Shown: in pieces, positions 11,398-20,265 of the stretch
How the letters are laid out: each line of letters begins with the position of its first letter
How positions within the stretch are numbered: the first letter of the stretch is position 1
DNA from: Kentomonas sorsogonicus
Taxonomy: Eukaryota; Euglenozoa; Kinetoplastea; Trypanosomatida; Trypanosomatidae
Length of the DNA: 64,000 nt
Reading direction: 5' to 3'
Assembly (NCBI GenBank): GCA_030347455.1
Contig: JAQOSZ010000059.1
Location: 1 to 64,000, forward strand
Notes under the pieces: generated by a model
What the model was told of the DNA's origin: nothing
What the model saw: the letters and a program-made list of their open reading frames with translations, nothing else
Databases searched by the model: none
Position numbers and translations under genes: made by a program

Positions 11398-11709
11398 CCA
11401 TTACGTGGCTTTCCAGTGAGAGCTACTGTTTGCCGAGTACGATCTTGACACAACGTGTTGAAATCGATTTTTTTTTTTTTCTTGAGGGTAAGGAAGCATA
11501 TTAAAAAAAAAAAAATATTAAAAACTGACCAAAACCGGCATTGCTATGGATAGGACGTAACAGCGAGGAGATTGCGTTGAGAGTTGGTGAAGAGGGATGA
11601 GCACACCGAGTGCCATAGATACCGAGCGAGGATTAACCATCCTCAGAAGAGAGGAGATCCCGCGGCGTCATGTCTCATTCACATACAAGAATCTTCGATC
11701 CTCTCTTTA

Positions 11710-11710
<1 letters not shown>

Positions 11711-11745
<35 letters not shown>

Positions 11746-11746
11746 C
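11711..11746. repeat. (GA)n microsatellite
   Basis: Imperfect GAGA tract directly after the second duplication copy and just downstream of the hypothetical gene's stop codon. On the coding strand it is a CT tract. Confidence 0.85.
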
Positions 11747-11801
11747 GAAAGAGAGTCCGGAAAGCGCGTGGGGCAGCTGGAGTGCGCAAACACTCACGGC
11801 C

Positions 11802-12395
11802 TCAGGTGTGATGGCCGGCGCTGGCGGTGGACATCGCGGCGTAGGCGGCATTACGCAGGGCGTCCAGCGCCGCGCACTCCACGAACTGGTCCGCGTTGAA
11901 GAGCACTGCGGCAAATGGGGCGGCGCAGACGGTGTAGCCGGCGGCGGCGGCGGCGGCGGTGGTGTAGGCGGTGTCGCCCGCGAGCAGCGCGGAGACCCAC
12001 ACGCGCGACACGCGGGGGTCGAAGTGGCGGCGGAGGGTGTCCGGGCAGGCGACCCACACCGGCGCGTGGCTCTCGTGCGCCGTCACCGAGAGCAGCGCAA
12101 CGGCGGCGGCGGCGGCGGCCGTGCCGGTCAGTGGGTGCGGGCTGCGCGCGACAGCGGAGGGGGTGACGGGGAAGAAGGTCTCGCCGCAGCCGGGGGCCCA
12201 CAGCGGCAGCGGTGGAGAGAGGTGCGCGGGGGTGAGGCCGCGGGCGGCGGCGAGCGCGCTCGTGACCCACAGCGGTGATGAAAGGCCGTAAAACGTTGTG
12301 TGGCTGTGCAGTTGGAGCAACGTCTCCGGTGAGGTGAAGAAGGAAGACGTGTCAACCAGAAAATGGGGAGATCTGTGAGAAATCAGAGACTGCAT
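11802..12395 (-). CDS. Hypothetical protein, 197 aa
   Basis: ATG at 12395, TGA at 11802. GC-rich coding composition like the neighbours and a well-ordered hydrophobic/polar pattern argue for a real gene: FYGLSSPLWVTSALAAARGL at about residues 35-54, WVACPDTLRRHFDPRVSRVW in the middle, and FAAVLFNADQFVECAALDAL near the end. I recognise no domain, signal peptide or clear membrane segment. Runs of six alanines occur twice. It lies between the tandem duplication and the ORC2-like gene. The first 30 residues have weaker coding character, so translation could start at a later Met. Confidence 0.6.
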   Translation of the reverse strand: MQSLISHRSPHFLVDTSSFFTSPETLLQLHSHTTFYGLSSPLWVTSALAAARGLTPAHLSPPLPLWAPGCGETFFPVTPSAVARSPHPLTGTAAAAAAVALLSVTAHESHAPVWVACPDTLRRHFDPRVSRVWVSALLAGDTAYTTAAAAAAGYTVCAAPFAAVLFNADQFVECAALDALRNAAYAAMSTASAGHHT

Positions 12396-12742
12396 TCTTA
12401 GATCTGAGAGAGAGTCTTCAGAGAAAAGCGGGGGAAAAAAAAAGCGGCAGGGAAAAGAAAGAGAAGGATAAGAAAGACAAAAGTGCTAGTAGTGAGACAA
12501 AAAAAAAAAAGGTGCACAACACTTAAGGTGAGTAACTCGGCACAGTCAACAGTTCAAGAGGTGGTATCAGGTGTAGGCATTTGCAGCAATTCAACAGAGC
12601 GTTGCTGCTACGGGCAATCCCCCTCCCCCGAATCAGACTGCAAAAAGGAAAAGAAGAAAAAGCTGTAAACATAAGAAAGAACACACAAATAAAATAAAAG
12701 AAAAATAAAGAAGGACAGCATTAAGAAAAGCCTAAATCGACG
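12396..12742. other. Short AT-rich spacer
   Basis: A-rich on the + strand (runs at about 12436-12443 and 12500-12511), consistent with a 3' UTR followed by a splice-acceptor region for the gene at 12395. No gene seen. Confidence 0.5.
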
Positions 12743-15700
12743 TCAAGGAGGGGGCAGCAGGGGGAGCGCTCGTAGTGGTGCTGGCGCGGCGGCGGCCTGG
12801 CGCTCGGTCCGCACCTCCGCGATGACGCGCCGCACGCGCTCCGGCTGCGGAATGCTGAGGGTGTACTCGCCGGCGTGCAGCACCGCGATGCGGTTGGACG
12901 TGAGCTCCTTGAGAAGGCTCTTGAGGCGCGCCTCGGACAGCATGCGGCCCTTGGCCTCCAGGTAGTGCTTGAAGACGAACACGGAGAGTGCGCCCGTGAC
13001 AGGGGAGGCGGCGGCGGCCTGGCGCTCCTGGCACTCGATCATGAGCTCGAGCAGCTCCACAAAGATGGGCGGCAGGGAGTAGAGGATGCGCTTCAGTGTG
13101 TCGTGCAGCGGCAGCGAGAGGGCGCCGCCGCCGCCGCCGGGCCTGCCGCCGCCGCCGCCGAGGTTGGCGTTCTCGTAGGCCAGCAGCAGCTCGACGCTCG
13201 GGTTGTGGGCGACGCGGTAGTCCTCGCCGCGGCCGTGGCGCTGCAGTTTGTGCGGTGGCGCCGGCGCGGGGTGCGCGGGGTCGGCCGGCAGGTGCAGCAG
13301 GCGGCAGCCGGCCAGCGCGGCGCGGAGGGGCGCAGAAGCAAAGACGGGGCTCTCAAAGGAGAAGAGAAGCTGCACGACAGGCCCGTGCCGCCGCCGCGCC
13401 GCGCGCACCGCCCCCACCACACGGTCCACGTCCGCCGGCGCGGCGCGGTCGAGACACGGCGCCACCAGCAGCAGCCTTCGGCGAGGGGCAGCCTGCGGGG
13501 TGGGTGAGGGCGCAGGGCGGGAGGCGCGCACCAGCGTCAGCGCCCGCACCCGCCGCAGAGCCTCGCGCCGCAGCTCCGGCGACGCAAAGACGGGGCGAGC
13601 CGCACGCCGTGACGTCCCGGGCGGGGCGAGCACACACCACTGCGCGCCTGCGCCGCCGCCGCCGTCGCCGCCGCCCTCACGCGGCACAGCTCCTCCTCCT
13701 CCTCGCTGCCGCTGCTCTCGCCACCGTCGACGTCCACGACCGTCGCCGCTGCGGCCGCCGCGGGGGGTGTCGCGCCCGCGTGTCCAGGGCCCAGGAGAGC
13801 CAGCGCGCGGCGCAGCTGTCGGCGCACAAGACCGGGGTCGGCCGCTGCAGCAGACGCCGCGGTGTCCAGCACCACCGCGCCGCCCCCAAAGTGGCGCGCA
13901 AGCGCCGCGTCCGCCGCGGCCCCAACGCCGACGCCGCTGGCCGACGGGAGAAGGTACTTGAGGAAGACGTAGTGCGCGCCCGCCCCGTACACACCGACGT
14001 GGGCGCCGCCCAGCAGCAGGTCGGCCAGCAGCGCCCGCTGCCGCGCTGCCGCTGCCGCGGCCCCCGTGCTCCCAGCGGCGTCGTCGTCGGCAGCGCGTCG
14101 TCGCGGGGTCTCTTGCCGGCCGACGCGGCGGCGGCGGCGCGGACGTACACGACTAGGAGCGGCCGCACGCGCTGCGTTGGGCGAGACGACGACGGCGGAC
14201 AGGTGCTGCGCGCGCTCGGGGTCGGCGCCGCCGGAGAGCTCCGTGTGCGCGCGCGCGAAGAGGTCGCGGCGGCTGTAGAGCGCGAGCGCCTGGAAGCGGG
14301 CGGAGGCGCCGTGCGGCACGCGGCAGCGCAGCACCGGCAGCGGCGGGGCGTCGGCGGCGTGCGGCGCGCGCGGGACAGCGTCAGTGCCGCCCTTTGCTGC
14401 AGAGCCGCGGAGGCCGTGACAGGAGCAAAGGTGGGTGGCGCAATGTGTGCGCGGAGAGGGACGACGGCGAGCACCGTCGCCTCGCGCGCGTCCCCGCCGC
14501 CGCCCATGGTCGTGTAGCCCTTGTAGGCGGGGTGCTGGAAGTCGCTGGCAGCCGCCGCCCCGCCGCCGGCCAGCGCGACGCCGCACCACACGCACTCCTC
14601 CGTGTCGCGCGGGTTGTGGACGCTGTAGCGGAACGCGCCCCCCTCGCGGCACGCGTGGCGCCCGTGCGTCCGCAGCGCCGGCGACCCCTCCGCCGCGTCC
14701 TCCTCGCCGAGGAAGAAGGCCCGCATGGGCTGCGCGCTCCCGCGCCGCTCGCGCCGCCGCGCCCGCAGCGTGTAGTAGCGCTGGATGACGTCCCCGTCAA
14801 AGAGGGCCCCGGGCCGTATGCGCAGCGCGTGGGGAGCCGCCGGCGCGCGCGCGAGGCGGGCGGACGGCGCCAGGCCCTCGCAGCGCCACTCGCACAGCAG
14901 CACGCTCTCGAAGGCGAGGTCGGCGCGGCCGCAGAGGGGGCAGCGCAGCGGACGCGTGTCGCCCGCCCACCGCCGCCGCGCCCGCTCCTCGTGCGAGTGC
15001 GCCGCGCGGCGCGTGCATCCTCCAGCGACGTCCGTCGCCCCGTCCCGGCGCGCTGGCGCGGTGCCCGGCGTACTTGCCCATCGGCGTGAAGAGCACGTCG
15101 CTGATGTCGCCCTCCGCCGCCGCCGCGCCGGGGCGCCGCTCGCCGCCGGGGGCCGCGGGCCGGGCGGCGCTCGCGGTCGGGACGGCGAGGGCGGCGGCGA
15201 GCGAGGCGTAGCAGGGGCCGCAGACGGTGTAGGTGCAGTACGGGCAGTAGAAGGCGCTGTCATAGCGCAGCCGCAGCCCCGGCCCGCCGCCCCCGGCCGT
15301 GTTCACGCAGCCGTCGGCGTGCACGTCGGGTACCGGGGCGGCGGCGGCGCCCGGCGCGGCGGCCAGCGGCCCCGCCAGCTCGTTCACCAGCCGCTCCCAC
15401 CGCTCCGTGTAGTCGGCGTTGCGCCTGCGCCCCGTCTCGTGCAGCATGGCTGCGGGGCTGTGCGCCGCCGCCGCGTCTGCCTCATTGACGTCCGCCTCGC
15501 ACGATCGCCCTGCAACGTCGTGCTGCTGCGGTGGCGGCGGGCGGATGCGGCGGCGGGGAGGCGTCGTCGGGAGGGGGAGCGCTGGCGGAGCGGCTGACGC
15601 TGTCCAGCGCTCGAATGAACTCCTCCTCTTCTTCTTCCTCCTCCACCTCGTCCTTACCCGCCTCCGTCCTCTGGGCGACCGGCGGGGACGCTCCTGCGGA

Positions 15701-15971
15701 CGCTCGCGGCGGCATGAACGGCGGCGGTGCTGCCCGAGAGACGTGCGCGGCTCTGGGAGGCGAATACGGTACACGTCAGCGGCGGGGGGCTGTCGCGCCC
15801 GGAGCTCCCGCCGCTCCCCTCGGCGTCCTCACCCTCCCCTGAGCGCGGGGGCTCATCTGCTGACGCGGCGCGCGCCGGCGACTGCGGGGGCGGCGTGGGG
15901 GTGGGCGAGAGAAAGCCGTTGTAGAAGAGGTCGCGCGCGGTCGGTTTCTCCGTCCTTCTCCCGTCTTGCAT
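12743..15971 (-). CDS. ORC2: Large ORC2-like protein with N-terminal cysteine clusters, frame broken many times
   Basis: A GC-rich stretch with no spacer reads as one protein of roughly 1,070 residues, starting MQDGRRTEKPTARDLFYNGF at 15971 and ending at 12743. The readable frame changes at least six times. The C-terminal 12743-13687 part matches the ORC2 winged-helix end, with LHDTLKRILYSLPPIFVELL, then LKSLLKELTSNRIAVLHAGE and YTLSIP. Further upstream LLADLLLGGAHVGVYGAG matches the ORC2 AAA-like LL...GF..LLYGxGSK strand. The N-terminal part has cysteine pairs (YCPYC, CGPC, CPLCG, CVWCG) suggesting zinc ribbons, plus an acidic EEEEEEEE run. ORC2 is a subunit of the origin recognition complex in the nucleus. 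The frame changes fall in G/C homopolymers and similarity continues past each, so consensus errors are likelier than decay. Confidence 0.6.
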
Positions 15972-16572
15972 GTGGGACAGTAAAAAAAAAAAAGTGAAAG
16001 TCTATGGTCTGCAGTTCTCTACAAGGCTACTGTATGGTGTAGCTGTTGTTGTGAGTGCAGGAATGGCACCCGTTCGCAGTCTTGAAATACAACAGGGAAA
16101 AAAAAAAGCCTACGCTTCTGAAATGAAGAATCTATGAAATTCAGAACAATTGATCCAGGTAGAGCTGCTATGCAGTTTCTTTCTGAATGGTGATGTGAGA
16201 GAGAAAGAGAGTGCAAGATGGAAGAAAAGAAGAGAAAATAACCGTTTCAAAGCATCCACGACCACTAGATGTGAGCTGAGATACTCTAGCTCGAGCGCGC
16301 ACAACGCGATCGAAGAGTAAGTGTGCGCTCCATTAGAAAAACAATGAGTTATTTCGGCAAGAGGTGAAGGGAAAAGAAGGAGCCGAAAGTATTATATCCG
16401 TGTAACGTTTAAAAGTATGCTATGATATTTTGTTTTCTTGAATCTTTTTAATGATGCATTATTCAAAACCCGAGGCCACTCCCCACAGGAGCACACCAAT
16501 GATATAATCAAGCAAAGAACAGGGGTTAAGGGACACGTCACGGCGACATACGACTCCGTACTAGCGCGCCCA
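15972..16572. other. AT-rich spacer
   Basis: Contains A runs at 15980-15991 and 16096-16107 on the + strand, the first directly upstream of the ORC2-like ATG on the coding strand and thus a candidate poly-pyrimidine tract. No gene seen. Confidence 0.5.
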
Positions 16573-17866
16573 TTACTTCCGCTTCTTCATTTTCTGAACA
16601 GCCTCGCGCAGCAGCCGGTCGGCGCGGTCGCGGCTGTCCTCCCGGGTCTCTCGGCGTTGTTTCTTCTTCTTCTGACTTGCGCCGTCGCGCCCCTTGTCCG
16701 CGTCGTCGCCGCCGCTGCCCCGCTGTCGCTTGTTCTTTTTCTTAGAGCGCGTGTGCAGAAACGAGTCGAGAGTGGGCTCCGCCTCCGAGTCCAGCGAGGC
16801 TGCCGAGGAGGACGACGACGTTGACAGGGCTCGGCGGACGCAGAGCGAGAGGCGGAGCGGGAGGAGGCGCCGACGCCGCCCACCCGGGGCCACCCCCCTC
16901 CTCGCCCTCACCCTCCTCGTCCTCCTCGTCCTCCTCGTCGTCGACCACGAAGCCGCTGAGGCTGCTGTTCTCGCTGCGCTCCTCGTACCCCGCCAGCGAC
17001 GCGCGCTCGTCGGTGGAGGTGGAGCTGCGCAGGGAGCTCTCGCTGCTGCCGACGCTGTCCGCCCGCAGCTCCCGCCGGCACCGCGCGCAGACCGCCGCGT
17101 CGCCGCCGCCCGGTGCCCCGTCCTGCCGCGGGCCGCCGCACGCCTCGTGCCGCAACTCGCCGCACCGCCCGCACGCGAACAGCTCCCCGCCGCTCTCGTC
17201 GCACGCGGCGCAGAAACGCACGTCGGGGCCCCCGGGCGCGGCGTCAGCGGCGAGCGCCAGCGGTGGCCGCGCCTCCGCCTCCGGGGCGCGCGCGGCGGCG
17301 AGGGCGGCGGCGAGCTGTCGCAGCTGCTGCAGCTCCGCGTGGCGCGCGCGGGCGTCGTCGGCGTCGCGGCGGTCGCGGCCCCACAGCAGCAGGGTCTCCA
17401 CCTCCGCCGCCCGCAGCGGTCGGCAGCGCTGCACGTACTCACTGAAGAAGGCCTCCCGCGCGGCGCGCTGCGGGTCCTCCTCGTCGCCGGTGCTCCCATT
17501 ATCGGAGGCGGCGAGGGCCTCGAGGGTGACGGCGCCGACGTCCACGCGGCAGACGACGCGCATCATCAGTGCGTCCAGCACCGCCGGCACCGCCCGCCGC
17601 GCAGCCGGCCGCACGCACTCTAGCAGCTCCTCCCCCCGCCCGGCGCGCGCCGCCTGCGCCGCCCACGTGTCCGCCGCGAGCGCCGCGGGGCCGTCGTACG
17701 GCAGCCGCAGCTCACAGCGCATCTCCGCCAGCGCCTCGGGGCTCAGCGCGGGCGCCTCGACAGCCTCCGGGGCGCCGGCGCCGTCCGCGCGCAGCGAGGC
17801 GTACAAGGGCAGCAGGCACAGCAGCGAGCGCTTCTGCGTCGCCGTCAGCGTCACCGCGTCGCTCAT
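16573..17866 (-). CDS. PHD-finger protein, one frame change near the C-terminus
   Basis: ATG at 17866 (MSDAVTLTATQKRSLLCLLP), stop at 16573 in a different phase. A C4HC3 PHD finger occupies residues about 219-263, with Cys 219, 222, 232 and 235, His 240, and Cys 243, 260 and 263. PHD fingers usually read histone tails in chromatin complexes. Upstream is a largely helical alanine- and arginine-rich region. Downstream come serine-rich and acidic (DDEEDEEDEEGEGEEGGG) stretches, then a lysine-rich C-terminus (SKKKNKRQRG, VQKMKKRK) that could serve as nuclear localisation signals. The frame changes at about 16835-16860, in a GC-rich stretch. Partners and targets are unknown. Confidence 0.75.
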
Positions 17867-18604
17867 TGTTGGTGCGGGTGTTAACGCGTGTATGAGTGGG
17901 TGAGGGGAGTAGGAGTGTGTGTCGCGTTGTCTAAGGCTCTGATTGAGACTGATACGGCAGAGAGACGCTTTCAACAGCTGTGGGCACTTTAACAGAAATA
18001 AACGGACAGAGCAGGGAGAGCGGGAGAACGGGATAGACATTGTTGAAGTCACAAACAAGAGATGAAGGAATGAAGCAAAGATGGTCTTGTTCACAAACAT
18101 GAAAAAAGAGGTGTCTGCTGATTCTTCTTTTTTTTTTTTCTAGGAGTGCATACCATCCGTTCGCTCCTCATTTTCTGCCACCGAAGAAAGCGTCAGAACA
18201 GAAAACTCCGACACATTTCTGATGTAGAAGAGAGCCATGAACTCTCCATGAAAACGCGAAGAGGTGCTGTAGCGCTATACATATATTCATTCGCGGCATC
18301 GATAGCCCCAGGAGGTCTCAATAGCTTGTGAAAAGGAAGAAGAACGAGAGAGCGCAGCAGTTGAAAATATTTGAAGTAAGATCTGTGTTGGAGGGGGGGG
18401 TGAAGCATTTTTCTTCTTTGTTTTTTTTTCTGCTGCACTTCTTCTCTCCAGTATTCTACTGCTCCTTAAGTTGTTAATATGGTGACAATATTTAAAATGA
18501 AAAAGACGTTAGATTCCGCTGCTGCTGCGACTCGGCTTGGGTGGGTGCCTTACTGCTGGGGAAAATCGCTGGAAAAAGAACGAGGTCGGCGGCTGCGCGG
18601 CCCC
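17867..18604. other. AT-rich spacer
   Basis: Holds T runs on the + strand (18128-18139, 18420-18429) and a G8 run near 18394. No gene seen on either strand. Confidence 0.5.
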
Positions 18605-19648
18605 TCACTTCTTGCGGAAGACGAGGCAGTGGGAGACGCCGAGCTGGTAGTGGCGGATGTGGTCGCGGATGAGGAACGGCTCGTCGCTGGGGGCGGTGCA
18701 GAGCTGCAGCCCCTCCGCCTCCAGCGCCTCGCGCACCGCGTCCTCGCTGCGCACGCCGTCGCGGCCGCCGACCCACCGCTCGCGCGCCGTCGCGCCCTCC
18801 CACCACGAGTACGGGTCGGCGATGATGAGCACGCCGCCGGGGCTGAGCAGGCGCGGCAGCGTGCGCAGCAGCTTCGCGGGGTCCGGCACGCGGTCGATGA
18901 GGTTGAGGCAGAGGATGCCGTCGAAGGTCTCGCCGGCGGCCGCCTGCCAGTACGTGACGTCCGGGTAGCGCTGCGACGCGGACTTGCCGATGGCGTGCTC
19001 CTCCGCCAGCATGTCCATCGCGTCGCCCGCGTAGAAGGCGCAGCGCTCGGGGAAGACGCCCTTGGGCGCCTGCAGCACGCGCTCCTCCACCAGCGCCCCT
19101 TGCGTCGGCGCGGTGTAGCGCACGGGGGCGCCGCTCGTGTAGCTCGCGCGCACCTCGTTCGCGAGGTGGATGAAGGCCTCGGAGAAGTCCATCCCGACGA
19201 CGCCGCCGTCAAAGTACTTGGACATCTCGAAGACGGAGGCGCCGGTCGCGCAGCCCACGTCGAGGCCGCGCAGGTTCTTGCGGTTGGGGAGGTAGATCTT
19301 AAACTTCTGCGCGAGACGCACTGGGAAGTCGTAGGAGTCGCTGACGGCGCGGATGCTGGGGAAGCCGTAGCTCTCGCGCGACGGCGTGAAGTGGAACTCC
19401 ATGTACTGCCGCGACGACGCGTCCGACTCGTAGATGTCGGCGCTCGCCGTCGGGTCCGCGCGCCCGGGCATCGCCCCCGCCGTCGACGGCGCCAGCGTCC
19501 CCTCCCCGCCCGCCGCAGCCGCCGCCGCGCCGGCGCACCCCTTGCGGCCGTGCCCGCAGGCAGCAAAGGCGGCGACGGTCAGCCCCGCGCCAGCCAGCGC
19601 GCCGAGTCCGGCCGCCACGAGAATTCCGCGATTGTCAGAAGAAGACAT
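18605..19648 (-). CDS. OvoA-type (4-mercaptohistidine) SAM-dependent methyltransferase, membrane-anchored
   Basis: 347 codons, ATG at 19648, TGA at 18605. Residues about 8-31 form a hydrophobic segment (ILVAAGLGALAGAGLTVAAF), a likely signal anchor. The rest matches the C-terminal methyltransferase domain of ovothiol synthase OvoA: ESDASSRQYMEFHF, motif I LDVGCATGAS at about 129-138, VVGMDFSEAFIHLANEVR, ILCLNLIDRVPDPAKLL, GGVLIIADPYSWWE, ERWVGG and EPFLIRDHIRHYQLGVSH. In OvoA this domain N-methylates the imidazole of 5-thiohistidine to give ovothiol A, a thiol known from trypanosomatids. The sulfoxide-synthase domain normally fused upstream is absent, so the reaction here would need a partner enzyme elsewhere. 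The substrate is inferred from family resemblance. Confidence 0.8.
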   Translation of the reverse strand: MSSSDNRGILVAAGLGALAGAGLTVAAFAACGHGRKGCAGAAAAAAGGEGTLAPSTAGAMPGRADPTASADIYESDASSRQYMEFHFTPSRESYGFPSIRAVSDSYDFPVRLAQKFKIYLPNRKNLRGLDVGCATGASVFEMSKYFDGGVVGMDFSEAFIHLANEVRASYTSGAPVRYTAPTQGALVEERVLQAPKGVFPERCAFYAGDAMDMLAEEHAIGKSASQRYPDVTYWQAAAGETFDGILCLNLIDRVPDPAKLLRTLPRLLSPGGVLIIADPYSWWEGATARERWVGGRDGVRSEDAVREALEAEGLQLCTAPSDEPFLIRDHIRHYQLGVSHCLVFRKK

Positions 19649-20265
19649 TCGGAGGTCACAAGGCAAGAGTGTGAAATCGATATGGATGTGATTGTGTGCT
19701 GGTTGTGTGTGAGTGTGTGTGCTGGTGTTTCTCAGGCAGTCGTTGTTTTCTTTTTTTTACTTAATGTATTCTGTCAGTCGGAGAAGAAACGAGTGCGTTC
19801 AATGAAGCAGAAATGGGTCGCGGAATTATACGAGGTAAAGCGCTGCGCTGAGGCACGGGGCACAATCGTACTCCAGCAGTGGGAGAAAATGTGTTCAGAG
19901 AAGAAAAGAAAAAAAACGCCCGTGCGTCGTAGTTTCCTGCCATTTGAAAGGTCTACACAAATAAATAAAGAAGAGGGTGAACAGCTCAGCAGATTTATTC
20001 AGTTGAACATCAGCAAAAAAAAATGCATCTGAAAGGCAAACTGTTCTTTGGGGTCAGCAAATCGCAGAAAGGTATGAACGACACACATCAGCAACAGGTA
20101 TCCGCCAGTGTGAAGCCGCACTATCAGCAGCGCTTAGTGTGATACACAATATAAAAGGGGGGAAAGAAGAAAAGATGACTGAAAAATAAAAAAAACGCTG
20201 GCATGTGGAAAACTAGCAAAGCAAGCACGTCAATGATGCGTAGGCAACTGGCTGCGTGCGGCCGC
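19649..20265. other. Spacer with (GT)-rich leader
   Basis: GT-rich on the + strand at 19691-19732 (CA-rich in the presumed 5' leader), then mixed AT-rich sequence. No gene seen. Confidence 0.5.

Larger units (their letters stand above)
10061..11708. repeat. Tandem direct duplication of an ~825-bp unit
   Basis: Copy 1 is 10061-10887 and copy 2 is 10888-11708, head to tail with no spacer. They are nearly identical: a few substitutions, such as ACAAG versus ACGAG near 10290/11117, and length changes in A or T runs. Each copy has a GC-richer core (about 10295-10375 and 11122-11202), a 42-nt hairpin (10531-10572 and 11356-11397), and a T run of about 14-15 on the + strand (about 10646-10660 and 11468-11481). 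Short frames exist but look like composition artefacts. Near identity suggests a recent duplication or gene conversion. I cannot say whether it holds a noncoding RNA. Confidence 0.85.
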
